Assembly: GCF_022827545.1 (NCBI RefSeq)
Contig: NZ_CP094669.1
Location: 2,198,001-2,262,000 of the forward strand
Length of the DNA: 64,000 nucleotides
DNA from: Hymenobacter tibetensis
GTDB taxonomy: Bacteria; Bacteroidota; Bacteroidia; Cytophagales; Hymenobacteraceae
Direction of reading: 5' to 3'
Made by a program: the position numbers and the translations under genes. Below are positions 1 to 8,295 of the stretch, one piece after another. Every line of letters starts with the position of its first letter. The stretch's first letter is position 1. The notes under the pieces are model-generated. The model was not told where the DNA came from and searched no databases. It saw only the letters and a program-made list of their open reading frames with translations.

Positions 1-148
1 CGCCGAACTGGAAGTAACCGCTCTTGACGCCAACGGCCAGGTGCTGGCTTTCCGGCACCGCGAGTATGATGTGCGCGGTGTCCAGTTTCACCCCGAATCC
101 ATTCTGACGGAGCACGGCCACCAGATGATGCGCAACTGGCTGCAATAG
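1..148 (+). CDS. trpG: Anthranilate synthase component II (glutamine amidotransferase), 3' end only
   Basis: Partial gene: only the last 48 codons lie in the window, entering in frame at base 2 and stopping with TAG at 146-148. The peptide carries GVQFHPES, the C-terminal motif of class I glutamine amidotransferases that supplies the catalytic His and Glu, followed by ILTEHG and a short tail, as in TrpG/PabA. The enzyme releases ammonia from glutamine for anthranilate synthase (TrpE). PabA-type proteins end the same way, but the position directly before trpD makes TrpG by far the likelier call. trpE is expected upstream of the window. Confidence 0.85.
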   Translation, partial: AELEVTALDANGQVLAFRHREYDVRGVQFHPESILTEHGHQMMRNWLQ

Positions 149-242
149 CACCAATGGCGGGTTGGCGCACCGTGGGTGCTGCCACCAAGGTTTCTTTTTC
201 CGTTGTTCACCGATTCGCCAAGTACGCGCTTGGCGTCACACA

Positions 243-1256
243 ATGAAACACCTTCTCAACATCCTTTTCGACCAGCAGTTATTGTCGCACGCCGAGGCGC
301 GGCAGGCCATGCTGCACATCGGACAGGGCGAGGCGAACCCGGCAGAAATGGCGGCCTTCATGGCTGTGTACCGGATGCGGCCCATCTCAGTACCCGAACT
401 GGCTGGCTTCCGTGAAGCGCTGCTGAGCCTCAGCCGCGACCCGGAGTTAGGTACCCACGACACCGTAGATATAGTAGGCACCGGCGGCGACGGCAAAGAC
501 ACGCTCAACATCAGCACGTTGGCTTGCTTTGTGGTGGCAGGCGCGGGCTACAAAGTCACCAAGCACGGCAACATTGGCGTCTCGTCGGTGTGCGGCTCGT
601 CGGATGTGCTGGCGCAGTTAGGGGTTGATTTTGCGGTCAGCAACGATGTGCTGAAGCGCCAAGTGGAGCAAGCCAATATCTGCTTCCTGCACGCGCCCTC
701 GTTTCATCCGGCCATGCGCCACGCCGGTCCCGTACGGCGGGAGCTAGGCGTCCGGACGTTCTTTAATATTCTAGGCCCACTCGTGAATCCGGCCCGGCCG
801 CGGTTCCAAGTAGCTGGCACCTTCAGCTTGGAGCTGTTGCGCCTCTACCACTATTTGCTTCAGCAAACCGACTCCTGCTACACCGTCGTGCACGCCCTTG
901 ATGGGTATGATGAACTGTCGTTGACGAGCTCGGCCAAGCTGGCCACCACCGACGGCGAGCAGGTGGTATCGGCGGCCGACTTCGGCTTAACGGCCACCAC
1001 GCCTGCCGAACTAGCGGGCGGGCGCAACGCGGCCGAGTCGGCGCAGCTGTTTTTGAACGTGCTGGAAGGCCACGCCACCCGCGCGCAGCGCGACGTGGTA
1101 ACGGCCAACGCCGCGTTGGCCATCCGCTGCTTAGAGCCAACCTTTAGTTTCACGGACGCCCTGGCTGCCGCGCAGGAATCGTTGGATTCCGGCCGGGCCC
1201 GGACGGCGCTGCGGAAGCTATTAGCCGCCACGCACAGCAATGTAATGGCGGTGTAG
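243..1256 (+). CDS. trpD: Anthranilate phosphoribosyltransferase
   Basis: Transfers phosphoribose from PRPP to anthranilate, the second step of tryptophan synthesis. The 337-residue protein has the glycine-rich PRPP loop GTGGDG at residues 79-84, NIST at 89-92 and the anthranilate-site KHGN at 107-110, all typical of the family, and a normal length. The frame is open back to 162, but the ATG at 243 starts with MKHLLNIL, which aligns with the family N-terminus; the extra 27 upstream residues look like untranslated leader. It follows trpG by about 95 bp and shares its strand with the rest of the trp operon. Confidence 0.95.
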   Translation: MKHLLNILFDQQLLSHAEARQAMLHIGQGEANPAEMAAFMAVYRMRPISVPELAGFREALLSLSRDPELGTHDTVDIVGTGGDGKDTLNISTLACFVVAGAGYKVTKHGNIGVSSVCGSSDVLAQLGVDFAVSNDVLKRQVEQANICFLHAPSFHPAMRHAGPVRRELGVRTFFNILGPLVNPARPRFQVAGTFSLELLRLYHYLLQQTDSCYTVVHALDGYDELSLTSSAKLATTDGEQVVSAADFGLTATTPAELAGGRNAAESAQLFLNVLEGHATRAQRDVVTANAALAIRCLEPTFSFTDALAAAQESLDSGRARTALRKLLAATHSNVMAV

Positions 1257-1267
1257 CTGCCAAGGAC

Positions 1268-1345
1268 TGTTGTTCCGATGAAAGAGGAATCTGGGTAAAG
1301 TTGTTGCACGAATCAACTCAGATTCCTCCTGCGTCGGAATGACAA
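1268..1345. repeat. Imperfect palindromic repeat between trpD and trpC
   Basis: Arms at 1284-1296 and 1316-1328 pair with one mismatch around the core GAGGAATCTG / CAGATTCCTC. An outer pair, TTCCGA near 1273 and TCGGAA at 1334-1339, extends the hairpin. The ATTCCTCCTGCGTCGGAATGAC block resembles a dispersed intergenic repeat I associate with Hymenobacter genomes; that link is from memory. It lies inside the trp transcription unit, has no T-run and is probably not a terminator. Confidence 0.6.
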
Positions 1346-1405
1346 CCAACGAATACCCTTTTAACGACTCACCAAGCTCGTACTTGGTGGTACACCCAGA
1401 CTGAA

Positions 1406-2221
1406 ATGCCCACTATCCTCGATAAAATCATCACCTACAAGCGCCAGGAAGTACAAGACCGGCAGGCGCTGGTGCCCGTGAAACTGTTGGAAAAGAGCCT
1501 GTATATGGACTCGCAGCCGCTCAGCTTGCGCCATTACCTGCTCCGCGACGATTTGAGCGGCATCATTGCCGAGTTCAAGCGTAAGTCGCCGAGCAAGGGC
1601 GTTATCAATGCGCACGCACCGGTGGAGCGGACCACGCTAGGCTACATGCAGGCCGGGGCCTCGGCGCTGTCGGTGCTGACCGATACCGAGTTTTTCGGCG
1701 GCAAAAACGAGGACCTGACTACGGCTCGGCGCTACAACTTCTGCCCAATTCTGCGCAAAGATTTTGTGGTTGATGAATACCAGATTCTGGAAGCCAAAAG
1801 CATTGGCGCCGATGCCGTGCTGCTCATTGCAGCTGTGCTAACGGGGGAGGAAGTGCTGCGCCTGGGCCGCTTCGCCAAAAGCCTTGGCTTGGAAGTGCTG
1901 CTTGAAATCCACAACGCCGAAGAGCTCGACAAAACACTGCACCCCGATGCCGTGAGCGTGGTTGGCGTCAACAACCGTAACCTCCACGACTTCTCCGTGA
2001 GCCTCGACACTTCTGGCGACCTAGCCCAGCGCATCCCCAACGACTACGTGAAGGTGACCGAAAGCGGCCTCAGCTCCGCTGCCGACATTGAAGCGTTGCG
2101 CGCCGTCGGCTACCGCGGCTTTCTGATCGGTGAAACCTTCATGCGCCACAGCCGCCCCGAAAAAGCCTGCGCCGCACTGGTACAGCAGCTTCGCGCTACC
2201 GAAGCCGTGACTCTACTTTAA
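1406..2221 (+). CDS. trpC: Indole-3-glycerol-phosphate synthase
   Basis: Closes the ring of CdRP to give indole-3-glycerol phosphate. The 271 residues form a typical monofunctional TrpC TIM barrel. Visible active-site motifs are EFKRKSPSKG (Glu56, Lys58, Ser61), LRKDF with Lys118, GVNNRNL and TESGL near the C-terminus. The ATG at 1406 gives the family start MPTILDKIITYKRQEV. The gene is not fused to trpF, which follows 46 bp later as a separate cistron. A short hairpin (GTAGCACGG / CCGCGCTAC, about 2224-2250) lies between the two. Confidence 0.96.
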   Translation: MPTILDKIITYKRQEVQDRQALVPVKLLEKSLYMDSQPLSLRHYLLRDDLSGIIAEFKRKSPSKGVINAHAPVERTTLGYMQAGASALSVLTDTEFFGGKNEDLTTARRYNFCPILRKDFVVDEYQILEAKSIGADAVLLIAAVLTGEEVLRLGRFAKSLGLEVLLEIHNAEELDKTLHPDAVSVVGVNNRNLHDFSVSLDTSGDLAQRIPNDYVKVTESGLSSAADIEALRAVGYRGFLIGETFMRHSRPEKACAALVQQLRATEAVTLL

Positions 2222-2267
2222 GAGTAGCACGGAACGGATTGCCGCGCTACACTTCTTCTGTCTCATC

Positions 2268-2906
2268 ATGACGTCCACGATTCCCTACTTGAAAGTATGC
2301 GGCATGCGGCAGCCAGAAAATCTGGCGGCGGTTGCCGCGCTACGGCCGGACTTTTTGGGTTTCATCTTCTACCCAAAGTCCAGTCGGTACGTGGGCACAC
2401 AGTTGAGCCAAAAGGAACTAGCGGCGCTGCCCGCCGGAATCCGCAAGGTGGGGGTGTTCGTGGATGAAAACACGGAGGCTGTATTGGCGCGGGTGGCGGA
2501 ACTGGGGCTGGACTTGGTGCAGTTGCACGGCCACGAAACACCCGCGCAGTGCGCCACCATCCAAGCGGCTGGCGTACCCGTCATCAAGGCGTTTTCGGTG
2601 GGAGAGGAGTTCGACTTCGAGCAACTGAAGCCTTATGTAGGTTCCGCCGACTACTTTCTCTTTGATACAAAAGGCGCGCAACCCGGTGGCAATGGTACAG
2701 CCTTCGACTGGAATCTACTGAGCAGCTACAACCTGCCAGTGCCCTATTTTTTGGCTGGCGGCCTCAGCATAGAGCAGGCAGATACTCTGCGGAACTTGCA
2801 GCTGCCCGGCTTGTTTGCACTGGACCTGAATAGCCGTTTTGAAACCGAGCCCGGTGTAAAAGACGCTGAACTGCTGCGGCAACTATTTATCGAACTACGA
2901 TCCTGA
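2268..2906 (+). CDS. trpF: Phosphoribosylanthranilate isomerase
   Basis: Amadori rearrangement of phosphoribosylanthranilate to CdRP. The 212-residue TIM barrel begins with the signature LKVCGM (Cys11, the general base position). VDENTEAVL, LVQLHGHE, FLFDTK (Asp133, probable general acid) and GGNGTAFDW match the family. The C-terminal GLFALDLNSRFE corresponds to the usual phosphate-binding DVSSGVE segment. Length is normal. It lies between trpC and trpB, in biochemical order for Bacteroidetes operons with unfused trpC and trpF. Confidence 0.95.
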   Translation: MTSTIPYLKVCGMRQPENLAAVAALRPDFLGFIFYPKSSRYVGTQLSQKELAALPAGIRKVGVFVDENTEAVLARVAELGLDLVQLHGHETPAQCATIQAAGVPVIKAFSVGEEFDFEQLKPYVGSADYFLFDTKGAQPGGNGTAFDWNLLSSYNLPVPYFLAGGLSIEQADTLRNLQLPGLFALDLNSRFETEPGVKDAELLRQLFIELRS

Positions 2907-3011
2907 CCAAGCGGCATGCACTGATTCAAGATGGAATGCCGCAATGTTTTGGGCACCCCCTTGAACGACTCTGCCGCCTCCTGCGTCACCCACAGCGAAA
3001 CCCTACGAGCC

Positions 3012-4211
3012 ATGACTCCTACAACCTATAAAGAACCCACTGCCCGCGGCTATTACGGCCAATTCGGGGGCGCCTTCATCCCCGAAATGCTGTATCCCAA
3101 CGTGGAAGAGCTGCGCGACAACTACCTCACCATCCTCGCCGACCCCGAGTTTCAGCGTGAGTACCAGCAACTCTTGCGCGACTTCGTCGGCCGGCCCACG
3201 CCGCTGTTCGAGGCCAAGCGCCTGTCCAAGAAGTACAACACGCGCATTTTCCTGAAGCGGGAAGACCTATGCCACACCGGCGCCCATAAGGTCAACAACA
3301 CGGTGGGGCAGATTTTGCTGGCGCAACGGCTTGGCAAAACACGCATCATTGCCGAAACTGGCGCGGGTCAGCACGGGGTGGCCACGGCTACCGTGTGCGC
3401 CCTGATGGGGATGGAGTGCATTGTGTACATGGGTTCGGTGGACATGGAACGGCAGCGCCCCAACGTGGAGCGTATGCGCCTGCTCGGGGCCGAAGTTCGC
3501 CCCGCCACCAGCGGCAGCCAGACCTTGAAAGATGCCACCAACGAGGCCATTCGGGACTGGATTTCCAACCCCGTTGACACGCACTACATCATTGGCTCAG
3601 TGGTAGGCCCGCACCCGTACCCGGATTTGGTGGCGCGGTTGCAGGCCATTATCAGCGAGGAAATGCGCAAGCAGTTGCTGGAGAAAACGGGTTCAGAGCT
3701 GCCGCAATACGTGGTAGCTTGCGTGGGCGGTGGCTCCAACGCGGCCGGCGCGTTCTACCACTTCCTCGACGAGCCTTCCGTGAAATTGGTAGCCGTGGAA
3801 GCAGCTGGGCACGGTATCACCTCGGGCCACTCAGCCGCGACGTCGGTGCTCGGCAAACCCGGTATCATTCACGGTTCGCGTACGCTGCTCATGCAGGACG
3901 AGGACGGGCAAATCACCGAGCCGTATTCGTTGTCGGCCGGTCTGGATTATCCGGGTATCGGGCCGTTGCACGCGTATCTGGCGGCGGAAGGCCGGGCGCA
4001 GTTCATTTCCATCGAAGATGAAGCGGCCTTGCGGGCGGTAGCAGAGTGCAGCCGCTTGGAAGGCATCATTCCGGCCCTGGAAACTGCACACGCGCTGGCG
4101 GCTCTTGGGCAATTAGGCGCTGGCCCTAACGACGTGGTGGTTATCAACCTCTCGGGCCGCGGCGACAAAGACCTGGAAACGTACATGAAATACGCGGATT
4201 CTATCAAGTAA
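3012..4211 (+). CDS. trpB: Tryptophan synthase beta chain
   Basis: PLP enzyme joining indole and serine to form tryptophan, in an alpha2beta2 complex with TrpA. From ATG 3012 the protein is 399 residues, the usual TrpB1 size. The PLP lysine is Lys93 in [18 protein letters not shown] and the phosphate loop [10 protein letters not shown] are intact. The reading frame is open from 2931, but [20 protein letters not shown] is the family N-terminus, so the 27 earlier codons are left out. Confidence 0.97.
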   Translation: MTPTTYKEPTARGYYGQFGGAFIPEMLYPNVEELRDNYLTILADPEFQREYQQLLRDFVGRPTPLFEAKRLSKKYNTRIFLKREDLCHTGAHKVNNTVGQILLAQRLGKTRIIAETGAGQHGVATATVCALMGMECIVYMGSVDMERQRPNVERMRLLGAEVRPATSGSQTLKDATNEAIRDWISNPVDTHYIIGSVVGPHPYPDLVARLQAIISEEMRKQLLEKTGSELPQYVVACVGGGSNAAGAFYHFLDEPSVKLVAVEAAGHGITSGHSAATSVLGKPGIIHGSRTLLMQDEDGQITEPYSLSAGLDYPGIGPLHAYLAAEGRAQFISIEDEAALRAVAECSRLEGIIPALETAHALAALGQLGAGPNDVVVINLSGRGDKDLETYMKYADSIK

Positions 4212-4304
4212 AGACCAGCCAGCAGAGGATTCGGAAAGTTGCGCAGACCATGCAGAACCCGTTTCTGCCGCGCAATTCTCTGCGTCCGCTGCGGCACATG
4301 CCCT

Positions 4305-5087
4305 ATGAACAACCGAATCCAACAAGCCTTCCAAAACAAAGGCAAGAAGCTGCTCAACGTCTACTTCACGGCGGGCTACCCGCGCCTGCAAGACACCGTG
4401 CCGGTGCTCAAAGCCCTAACCGCCGCCGGCGCTGACCTTATTGAAATCGGCATGCCGTTTTCTGATCCGCTGGCCGATGGCCCCGTGATTCAGCAGAGCA
4501 GCACGGTGGCGCTGCAAAACGGCATGAACATGCGCGTGCTTTTCACGCAGCTCAAAGACATTCGCACCGAAGTGCCCGAAACGCCTATTCTGCTGATGGG
4601 CTACCTCAACCCGGTGATGCAGTTTGGGGTGGAGAATTTCTGCCGCGAAGCCGCCGCCGCCGGGGTTGATGGGGTTATCCTGCCCGACTTGCCGCTTGAT
4701 GATTACGTGGACGAGTACCAGGAAATCTTCCGGCGCTACAACCTGAAACCCGTGTTCCTGATTACCCCCCAAACGGCTCCTTCCCGTATCCGCCGCATCG
4801 ACGAGCTGACAGATTCGTTTCTGTACCTCGTTTCCGGGCCGGGTACCACGGGCGGCGCCAACACCCAGGCCGCCGGCGTGCAGGATGCCTATTTCCAGCG
4901 CATTGAAGACATGCAGCTGCGCAACCCCCGCCTCATCGGCTTTGGTATTGCCGACAAAGCGTCTTTCCAACATGCCTGCCAATACGCGGAAGGCGCCATC
5001 ATTGGGTCGGCCTTTATTAAGGCGCTGGAAAACACCGAGGATGCTCCCGCCGCAGCGAAGCAGTTTGTACAATCAGTTCTTAATTAG
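4305..5087 (+). CDS. trpA: Tryptophan synthase alpha chain
   Basis: Cleaves indole-3-glycerol phosphate and channels indole to TrpB. From ATG 4305 it is 260 residues. The catalytic pair is present: Glu47 in LIEIGMPFSDP and Asp58 in LADGP, equivalent to E. coli Glu49 and Asp60. GVDGVILPDLP and the phosphate loop SGPGTTGG are also clear. The frame is open from 4239, but MNNRIQQAF is the natural start, 93 bp after trpB. A weak hairpin follows the stop codon. Confidence 0.96.
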   Translation: MNNRIQQAFQNKGKKLLNVYFTAGYPRLQDTVPVLKALTAAGADLIEIGMPFSDPLADGPVIQQSSTVALQNGMNMRVLFTQLKDIRTEVPETPILLMGYLNPVMQFGVENFCREAAAAGVDGVILPDLPLDDYVDEYQEIFRRYNLKPVFLITPQTAPSRIRRIDELTDSFLYLVSGPGTTGGANTQAAGVQDAYFQRIEDMQLRNPRLIGFGIADKASFQHACQYAEGAIIGSAFIKALENTEDAPAAAKQFVQSVLN

Positions 5088-5129
5088 AAAAGGGCGTCCT
5101 GCGGCGCTTGCCAAAGCTGGACGCTTTTT
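5088..5129 (+). terminator. Weak hairpin after trpA
   Basis: GCGTCC at 5094-5099 pairs with GGACGC at 5119-5124, followed by TTTTT; flanking A and T runs could extend the stem over a two-base bulge. It may reduce read-through from trpA into the DAHP synthase gene, but the loop is long and the stem short. Confidence 0.35.
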
Positions 5130-5143
5130 GAACGCATAGCGTA

Positions 5144-6157
5144 ATGATAATTCAACTCGACCCCCACATCACGGAAGCTGCGAAGGCAGATATTTTAGCG
5201 CACATCAAGGCCGTGAAGTACAAAGCCACGGACGTAACCACGCAACGGGCGCACTACCTTGTGGCTATTGGTAAGGCTGATTTCGACTTGCGCACCATCG
5301 GCCAATTGCCCGGCATCCTGGATATTCATCGGGTATCCGACGACTACAAGCTGGTGAGCCGCAAGTGGCGCGTGCGCCCCACCGTGCTGGACCTCGGCGA
5401 CGGGGTGCGCATTGGGGAAGGTAGCCTGACGCTGGCGGCCGGTCCGTGCAGCATCGAAAGCGAGCCGCAGATGGAGCTGATGATGCAGCACCTGCTTGAC
5501 AACGATGTGCGTATCATGCGTGGGGGCGTGTTCAAGCCGCGTTCGTCGCCGTACTCGTTTCGGGGCTTGGGTATGGACGGGCTGAAGCTGTTTCATCAAA
5601 TGGCTCGGGCGCGCGGCATCAAAATCATTACCGAGGTGATGCAGGTGTCGCAGGTAGAGCAGATGCACGACTACGTGGATGTGTTTCAGGTGGGCGCACG
5701 CAACACCCAGAACTTCAACCTGCTCGACGCGTTGGGCGGCGTGGACAAGCCCGTGATGATCAAGCGCGGTATTTCGGGCACGCTGGAAGAGTTGCTATCG
5801 TCGGCGGAATACGTGTTTTCGGGCGGCAACGAAAAGCTGATTTTGTGTGAGCGGGGTATTCGCACCTTCGAAACCGCCAGCCGCAACACCCTCGATTTGA
5901 ACGCGGTGCCTATTCTAAAAGAGAAAACCCACCTGCCCGTCATCGTCGACCCTTCGCACGGTATCGGCATTCGGGAATATGTGCCGCAAATGGCCCTAGC
6001 TGGCGTAATGGCGGGCGCTGACGGTATTATCTACGAAGCCCACGAAAAACCTGAGGAAGCCGCTTCCGACGGGGCCCAGACCTTGAACTTCCAAGAATCA
6101 GCACGCCTGATTCGAAACTTGCGCAAGGTGTACGCGCTCCGCGAAGAACTGGAATAA
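5144..6157 (+). CDS. aroF: 3-deoxy-7-phosphoheptulonate (DAHP) synthase, type I-beta
   Basis: Condenses phosphoenolpyruvate and erythrose-4-phosphate, the entry step of the shikimate pathway. Residues 1-75 form an N-terminal ferredoxin-like domain, as in Thermotoga DAHP synthase, where it carries feedback inhibition. The barrel follows with AAGPCSIES (metal ligand Cys102), GGVFKPRSSPYSF, ILCERGIRTFE and DPSHGIG (metal ligand His). There is no chorismate mutase domain. It begins 56 bp after trpA on the same strand, so the operon probably supplies precursor as well as converting chorismate. The symbol is generic; aroG or aroA(f) are used in other genomes. Confidence 0.93.
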   Translation: MIIQLDPHITEAAKADILAHIKAVKYKATDVTTQRAHYLVAIGKADFDLRTIGQLPGILDIHRVSDDYKLVSRKWRVRPTVLDLGDGVRIGEGSLTLAAGPCSIESEPQMELMMQHLLDNDVRIMRGGVFKPRSSPYSFRGLGMDGLKLFHQMARARGIKIITEVMQVSQVEQMHDYVDVFQVGARNTQNFNLLDALGGVDKPVMIKRGISGTLEELLSSAEYVFSGGNEKLILCERGIRTFETASRNTLDLNAVPILKEKTHLPVIVDPSHGIGIREYVPQMALAGVMAGADGIIYEAHEKPEEAASDGAQTLNFQESARLIRNLRKVYALREELE

Positions 6158-6161
6158 CCAA

Positions 6162-6198
6162 CAACGCCTCTCCCGAAACGGAGGGGCGTTGCTTTGTC
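6162..6198 (+). terminator. Terminator of the trp-aroF operon
   Basis: CAACGCCTCTCC (6162-6173) pairs with GGAGGGGCGTTG (6180-6191) with one G-T pair and a six-base loop, followed by CTTTGTC. It starts 5 bp after the aroF stop codon. Confidence 0.75.
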
Positions 6199-6249
6199 AA
6201 ATCCTGCGAGCTAGGTGCGCCCAGGATAGGGTGTGAGCAGTGAATGAAA

Positions 6250-6314
6250 AGACGATCAGGCAGTGCGTTGCCGAAGTGGTAGAGACACTTTGGCAACGCA
6301 CTGCCTGACCGTCT
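6250..6314. repeat. Long inverted repeat upstream of the AraC-type gene
   Basis: Arms of 29 bases, 6250-6278 and 6286-6314, pair with two mismatches around a seven-base loop; the core is CAGGCAGTGCGTTGCC and its complement. It is far stronger than needed for a terminator and a terminator already sits at 6162. It may be a dispersed repeat or a second, bidirectional stop. Confidence 0.7.
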
Positions 6315-6406
6315 TTGTTGAGCGAAACATCCGCTTCGGCTCCTGGCTCATACAACCTACTTGCTGCGTGAGAGCTAAATAGAGGGTGTTTCGTAGATTA
6401 GGCCCT

Positions 6407-7774
6407 ATGACCTTCACCTTTAGCGCCTATAGTGGTTTGCTGCTGCCTTTCTTTCTGCAAGGAGTGGTGGTGAGCGTGGTGCTGCTGACGCGCGGCCGAC
6501 GGCATGGTACGGCCTCGGATGGGTGGCTGGCACTGCTGCTGTTGCTGCACACCGTGCGGCTGGCGCAATGGATGCTCGGGTTTGGCGGTTGGTACGATGC
6601 GCACAACGCCTTGTCGACCTTTATGTTCTACTTCCCCTTCGGGAATTCACTGGCGATAGGGCCAACGCTCTACTTTTATTTCCGCAGCCTCACCAACCAG
6701 GAGTTTCGGTTTGGGCGGCGCGAAATGCTCCATTTCCTACCGGCGCTCTTGTATCTGGGGTGGCGGGCGGTGGCCTTCGGCGTGGACGTGGGCTGGACAC
6801 ACGGGGTGCGCGGTATACCTTTTCCGTATCATTTCGGCACCAAGGGCCTGCTGGCAGCCATGCAAGAGGGCGTGAGCTTCTGGGTGGAGGCACTGGGCTA
6901 CGTATCGGTGGCGTGGTATGCCTGGCTGACACTGCGCGAGTACCAACAGTACCGCCGCTACATCAACGACTATTTCTCCGACACCGAGCAGATTCGGTTT
7001 ATATGGCTACGTAATTTGCTGGTGGCCATGCTGCTGGGCGTGAGCGTCACCTTTCTGTTCTCGGTGGTGAATGTGAGCGTGATGCAACTCAATTATTACC
7101 AGGCTTGGTATGAGTTTCTGGCTACCGGCATCCTGATTTACTTTCTGAGTATTGCCGGCCTGCTGACGCATGACCGGCTGGCCGCTCCCCTGCATTTTCG
7201 CCTTGCTACGGTAGCAACAGAGAGCTTGCCTGCACACGTGTCATCGGGCTTGTTACCCAGGCAACAGCCGGAAACGCTGCTTGCTTCTGAGCAGGCAATT
7301 AGTGCAACTTCCTCGCGTCCGCTAGTGGCCCATGACGCAGAACACGCGTCTGTTGTGCTTTTCGCAGAGCCTGCCACGGAGGTACTGCCTGCTGCGCCGA
7401 TAGCGCCGCCCAACGAAGCCACCGACCCGGAACTGGCCCGGTGGGCAGTTCGCCTCACCGACCTCATGGCTACCGACCAACCCTACCTGGCACCCAACCT
7501 GACGCTGCCGGAACTGGCAACTCGGCTAGGCACGAATACCTCGGTGCTGTCCCGGGTTATTAATACCGGTTTCAACCAGAACTTCAACGACTATGTGAAC
7601 GAGTACCGGGTGTGCGAAGCCGAGCGGCGTCTGCGCGACCCACGCTTCCAGCATTATACGCTGCTGGCCGTGGCGCTGGAATCGGGCTTCAATTCCAAGT
7701 CCACTTTCAACAGGGTGTTTAAAAAGCTGCGTGGGTCAACACCGAGCGAGGTGGCAGCAGGGCTCAATTCATAA
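6407..7774 (+). CDS. Membrane-anchored AraC-family transcriptional regulator
   Basis: A 455-residue protein in two parts. Residues 1-255 hold about seven hydrophobic segments (for example LLLPFFLQGVVVSVVLL and LLVAMLLGVSVTFLFSVV), the 7TM-like membrane module seen on many Bacteroidetes AraC regulators. After a variable linker (about 260-345, rich in Ala/Pro/Glu) comes a C-terminal AraC HTH domain with LTLPELATRLGTNTSVLSRVIN, FNDYVNEYRVCEAERRL and VALESGFNSKSTFNRVFKK. It is expected to bind DNA from the membrane in response to an unknown signal. ATG 6407 is preferred over the frame start at 6386 because it begins directly before the first membrane segment. The target is unknown. Confidence 0.85.
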   Translation: MTFTFSAYSGLLLPFFLQGVVVSVVLLTRGRRHGTASDGWLALLLLLHTVRLAQWMLGFGGWYDAHNALSTFMFYFPFGNSLAIGPTLYFYFRSLTNQEFRFGRREMLHFLPALLYLGWRAVAFGVDVGWTHGVRGIPFPYHFGTKGLLAAMQEGVSFWVEALGYVSVAWYAWLTLREYQQYRRYINDYFSDTEQIRFIWLRNLLVAMLLGVSVTFLFSVVNVSVMQLNYYQAWYEFLATGILIYFLSIAGLLTHDRLAAPLHFRLATVATESLPAHVSSGLLPRQQPETLLASEQAISATSSRPLVAHDAEHASVVLFAEPATEVLPAAPIAPPNEATDPELARWAVRLTDLMATDQPYLAPNLTLPELATRLGTNTSVLSRVINTGFNQNFNDYVNEYRVCEAERRLRDPRFQHYTLLAVALESGFNSKSTFNRVFKKLRGSTPSEVAAGLNS

Positions 7775-7862
7775 GATGGGACGTCCCGTAAGGTAATCTG
7801 GGGCGTTTGGAGGTAGGAGAGGGCGTTGCTTTGGAACATCATTCCACGAATTCTACCTCGCT

Positions 7863-8247
7863 ATGCGTACCCTGCTCTTCTCGTATCAGTCCCCGTTAGC
7901 CGTGCTGGTTGGCTGGCTTTCACTCACTAGCGCGTGCTGGGGCAGCGTGCATTCCGATTTATTTATCGAGCCCGGCAAGCAGTTTGTGCTGGGCGGCAAC
8001 CAACGCGGTGCCTTCAAAGTAGCAGCCCGCAATGTGGGCAAAGCCGCCGTAGAGGTGAAGGAACGACCCGCCAGTGGCGCCTTGCTCAGCAAAGGCACCC
8101 TGAAAACCCGGCCAGCAAGCGACGTTGCGTTTCGCGGCTGGTTCGGCTGCCGTACTCGTCAATCCCACCGCCACCAAGGCCAACTTGAGTCTGCGCATCG
8201 TTGGCGAGTCTGGCTTGAGCATGAGCAGTGAGGGCACTGGCCGATAA
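7863..8247 (+). pseudogene. Small exported protein gene interrupted by a +1 frameshift
   Basis: The frame from ATG 7863 encodes an N-terminal signal-like segment (MRTLLFSYQSPLAVLVGWLS then SACWGS) and a compact domain up to LKT near 8108. After that it becomes basic and unprotein-like and stops at 8231. Skipping one C in the ACCCGG stretch at 8106-8110 restores a smooth frame (GQQATLRFAAGSAAVLVNPT and so on) that stops with TAA at 8245-8247, giving about 127 residues. The restored protein looks like an all-beta periplasmic domain of unknown function. The shift is either a real mutation or an assembly error in a short C run. It sits 88 bp downstream of the AraC gene. Confidence 0.6.
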
Positions 8248-8295
8248 GGCCGCAAAGTCCCTGCATGTATTCTATCCTTTTGCTTGACTCGTCCG

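Noticed and set aside
162..242. N-terminal extension of trpD
   Set aside because: Cys/Phe/Arg-rich, unlike any TrpD; the family start is at 243.
8100..8115. Programmed +1 frameshift in the small exported gene
   Set aside because: The site lacks a known slippery motif or pausing codon, so mutation or sequencing error is more likely.
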